Shown here piece by piece: positions 61,192 to 64,000 of a DNA stretch of 64,000 nucleotides (within the stretch, counting starts at the first letter, position 1; every line of letters starts with the position of its first letter). Origin of the DNA: Cryptomeria japonica (lineage: Eukaryota > Streptophyta > Pinopsida > Cupressales > Cupressaceae); the NCBI RefSeq assembly GCF_030272615.1, contig NC_081414.1:4527501-4591500 (forward strand), in the 5' to 3' direction. Below the pieces are notes generated by a model, which made no database searches, was not told the origin of the DNA, and saw nothing but the letters and a program-made list of their open reading frames with translations. Position numbers and translations under genes: made by a program.

Positions 61192-61962
61192 ATGGAAGAA
61201 TTGATCCTAGAGCTTTACAAAGTAGAAGCTGTAAAATTTGGAGAGTTCAAGCTCAAGAGCGGGATTACATCCCCCATATACATTGATCTTAGACTCATTG
61301 TATCATATCCACATCTTATCAAGTTGGTTGTAGACATTGTATGGCAAAAGATATCTTCCCTTAAGTTTGAGCTTCTTTGTGGGGTACCCTGCACTGCCCT
61401 ACCCATTCCAACATGCATGTCCCTCAACCACTCCATTCCCATGGTGATGAGAAGGAAAGAGGTGAAGGACTATGGCACCAAGAAGTCCATTGAAGGGATG
61501 TTTACTTCAGGCCAGAGATGCCTGGTTATGGAGGACCTGGTCACGAGCGAGGCATCTGTTATAGAGACTATGGAGCCCCTAAAAATTGTGGGTTTGGATG
61601 TCACTAATGTTGTGGTGCTCATTGATAAAGAATAGGGAGGGAGGGATAATCTGGCTCAAAATGAAATCATGTTGCATTCTGCCCTTAAGCTTACTGAGAT
61701 GGTGAGTGTGCTGGTTAAGAACGGGAAGCTCTCTTTGGAGGTTGCTGAATCAGTAAGCAAGTTTTTAGGGGAAAATTAGTTCACGGTGCCATCGTCTGTG
61801 CCTAATGTTGTAAGGAAAATGACTTCTTATGGCGAGAGGGCTCTTTTGGCTTAAAACCCAACTGGAAAGAGACTTTTTGAGCTCATGGAGAGAAAGAAGA
61901 CTAATCTGTCCTTGGCAGTTGATGTGTCTACAGCCCAAGAGCTTCTCAGCATTGCAGAATCT
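61192..61962 (+). pseudogene. UMPS: UMP synthase exon 1, copy B, decayed
   Basis: The same exon as copy A, and in one continuous frame from ATG through the OPRT domain, linker and ODC start to the donor GTAAGT at 61963. Three nonsense changes interrupt it: TGG to TAG at 61633-61635 (ending the open part after 147 codons), CAG to TAG at 61777-61779 and CAA to TAA at 61852-61854. All are C-to-T or G-to-A transitions relative to copy A. The PRPP-binding motif also has Glu for Gly (VTSEAS instead of VTSGAS), which should abolish phosphate binding. Its T-run at 61762-61766 has five T, the in-frame length. Copy B is therefore a pseudogene damaged after duplication. Any true downstream exons would lie beyond the window. 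Confidence 0.9.
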
Positions 61963-62850
61963 GTAAGTCTGATTTTCGTTCCTTACAAGTTACATTCAGT
62001 TTTGTTTTAATCGTTTATATTCTTTTTGGCTGGATATAAAGTTTTTATATTTATGCCGAAGGCATACCCTATATGAAGTTTTCCACTCACATTGTGAAAT
62101 CAACAATTCAAATTTGAGGAGAAGGATGCAATACTATAGAATTAATCACAACCATTTATTTAAATTTATATTAAATTTTAAAAATATATATTAAATGATA
62201 AAAAAATGAAAAAAATACATATTTAAATATATTAATTAATTAGAAAAAGAATGTTCATAAAGGAAAAACCTAATAAGAATATTTTTTCAATAATATTTAC
62301 TTTATTAAGACATTCTATCTTGTTTTCTAATTTTCTAAAAAAGAAAAAGAAAAAGTAAGAAAATAATTGTTTAGTTATTTATGTCTTTTTATGAAATTAC
62401 AAATAATAATTAAAAAATATTAAAAATAATATAATTTATAATTATTTTTCTTATCAAAATGTTAGTTGTTGTAGAATAATCATATTTAGAATTAAAATTT
62501 GATGAGAATGTTTTTAATGTTACCTTCTTTTATTAGATATTTTTATTTAGTTAGTTAAAATTTAAATTTAATTATTTATGTCTTTTTATGGACTTACAAA
62601 TAACAATTAAAAGATATTAGAATTAATCTAACTTGTATTTTTGTCTTATTAAAATTTTGTTTATTCTAGAGTAGTTAAATATTTAAAATTTATTTTAATT
62701 TATATAATAAAATAAATTCCAACTTAAAACCTAAATTAAATGTTTAGAACAAGAGAGTAGGAGAGAGAAATAAACTATTGATTAGTCATTTGATAACAAT
62801 AATTTATAGATAGTTGTGTCCTCGAAGAGTTATACTAAGGGTAACATGCC
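61963..62850. other. Start of UMPS copy B intron, AT-rich
   Basis: Matches the stretch after copy A's donor. No exon recognised. Confidence 0.55.
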
Positions 62851-63631
62851 ATTTGATTATTATTTCCATCTATATCTCTATCTAGGGTATCTATATCTCC
62901 TTACCTCTCCCTATATCTCTCTTTGCCCCCTCTATCGTTCTCACTATATCTATATCTGTATCTCTCCCTTCCCCCTCTCGCTCCCTCTTTTTATATATCT
63001 CTACTTCTATGTCCTCTTTCTCCCTCTCTCCCTCGCTATGTCTATTTATCTAATTTTTTCCCTCTATATATATCTCTTTCACTCACACACAGTCCACATC
63101 TCTCCTTCCTTATCTCTATTTCTATATCTCTCTCATTCACACAAACACATACTCCCTATTTCCCCCTTTCCCTTGCTATCTCTATCTCTATCTCTATCTC
63201 TATATCTATATCTATCTCTATCTCTATCTCTATCTATACATCTCTCTCTGTCTCTATCTTTGTCTTTATTTCTATTTCTATCTCTATCTCTATCTCTATC
63301 TCTATCTCTATCTCTATCTCTATCTCTATCTCTATCTCCATCTCTAGATCTTATACACTCCTCTTCCCTCTTCTCTCCTACTCTCTCTCTATATCCCTCT
63401 CTACCTCTTCACATATCACTTCCTATATCTTTATCTTTCTATCTCCATGTCTCCCTCTCCCCCTTTCCATTTCCTTCCATCTCTTCCTCTCTCTCAGTTT
63501 TATCGCTCTATATTCCCCCCTCCCTATCACTCTCCCTCTTTCTAAGGTCTAAACCTTTTTATCTATTAGTTGTCTTTGTCACCTTATTTATCTCTCTCTT
63601 TCTCTCTATCTCTATCTCCATACATCTAGAT

Positions 63632-63673
<42 letters not shown>

Positions 63674-64000
63674 CTCCCCATCTCTCCCTCCCTCATTCAC
63701 TCCCTATCCCCTATCTATCTCCTTATCTCTATCCATCTCTCTCTTCCTCTTCGTGTATATCTCTACATCTCTCTATTTCTCTTCCAATGTATGTGCATCT
63801 CTCCCTCTATCTCCCCCTATTTCTCTCACCCTCTTTCCATCTCTATTTGTCTATCCCTAGATCTCTTTGTTTGTCAATCTCATTATATATCTCCCCCACT
63901 CTTCTCCCCCTCTCTCTATATGTCCCTAGATATCCATCTCTTACTCTATATCACCATCTATTTATATGTATCTCTCCCTCTTCATTTACATATCTCACTC
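62851..64000. repeat. CT-rich microsatellite field, unit B
   Basis: A TATCTC hexamer run at about 63171-63345, a C-run of about 11 at 63632-63642 and (CT)n at 63642-63670. The long CT run of unit A at 58837-58951 is here only about 30 bp. Confidence 0.93.

Larger units (their letters stand above)
59841..64000. repeat. Tandem duplication, unit B (continues past the window)
   Basis: Collinear with unit A up to about 59420 of that unit. The remainder lies beyond the window edge, so further units could follow. Confidence 0.9.

Overview
This is a repeat-dominated plant nuclear window, most likely from a conifer or another seed plant with a very large genome. The evidence is nested LTR retrotransposons of Tat-type Ty3/gypsy, chromovirus and Copia families, a decayed plant-mobile-domain gene, and a plant-type bifunctional UMP synthase (OPRT-ODC) first exon present twice in tandem. 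No bacterial, organellar or viral genome features, tRNA, rRNA or CRISPR are seen. Species assignment is inference; only 'land plant' is directly supported.

Layout. 1-1.3 kb: decayed plant mobile domain (PMD) gene with a coiled-coil tail, then a TA microsatellite. About 2.3-10.4 kb (minus): Tat-type Ty3/gypsy fossil with gag, protease, RT, two RNase H domains and integrase. 10.86-13.03 kb: two fields of a remarkable phased array in which an 8-9 bp anchor (ATGCGCTA / ACGTGCTA) recurs exactly every 21 bp with unrelated 12-bp spacers. 13.03-26.29 kb (plus): remains of an element with CCHC knuckles, a long E/K-rich ORF of unknown function and a 3' LTR. It is split by a young gag-only (TR-GAG-like) retrotransposon with 1173-bp LTRs and a GTTAC target duplication. 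26.3-46.73 kb (minus): two related copies of an unrecognised ORF family with its own TATA box and a field of GC-rich cores, plus a Ty3/gypsy pol fragment. A whole-looking chromovirus (27.0-35.85 kb, duplication CTCCA) is inserted in the ORF family, and that chromovirus carries a 1-kb TIR DNA transposon inside its polypurine tract. 46.73-55.2 kb (plus): second Tat fossil split by a Copia element (464-bp LTRs, duplication ATTAT).

55.19-64.0 kb: a tandem duplication of about 4.65 kb. Each unit carries a promoter, a 5' leader with a 47-bp repeat, UMP synthase exon 1 with a conserved GTAAGT donor, an AT-rich stretch that starts the intron, and a large CT-rich microsatellite field. No downstream UMPS exon lies in the first unit. 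Copy A has an open OPRTase domain (204 codons) and loses the ODC frame by one extra T in a T-run. Copy B keeps the frame but has three nonsense transitions. They were therefore damaged independently after duplication.

The only host-gene content is the UMPS pair and perhaps the PMD gene; the rest is layered insertion history. The strongest candidates for something undescribed are the 21-bp phased array, the repeated GTGCAC hairpin in the gag-only element leader, and the unrecognised large ORFs carried by two of the element remains.
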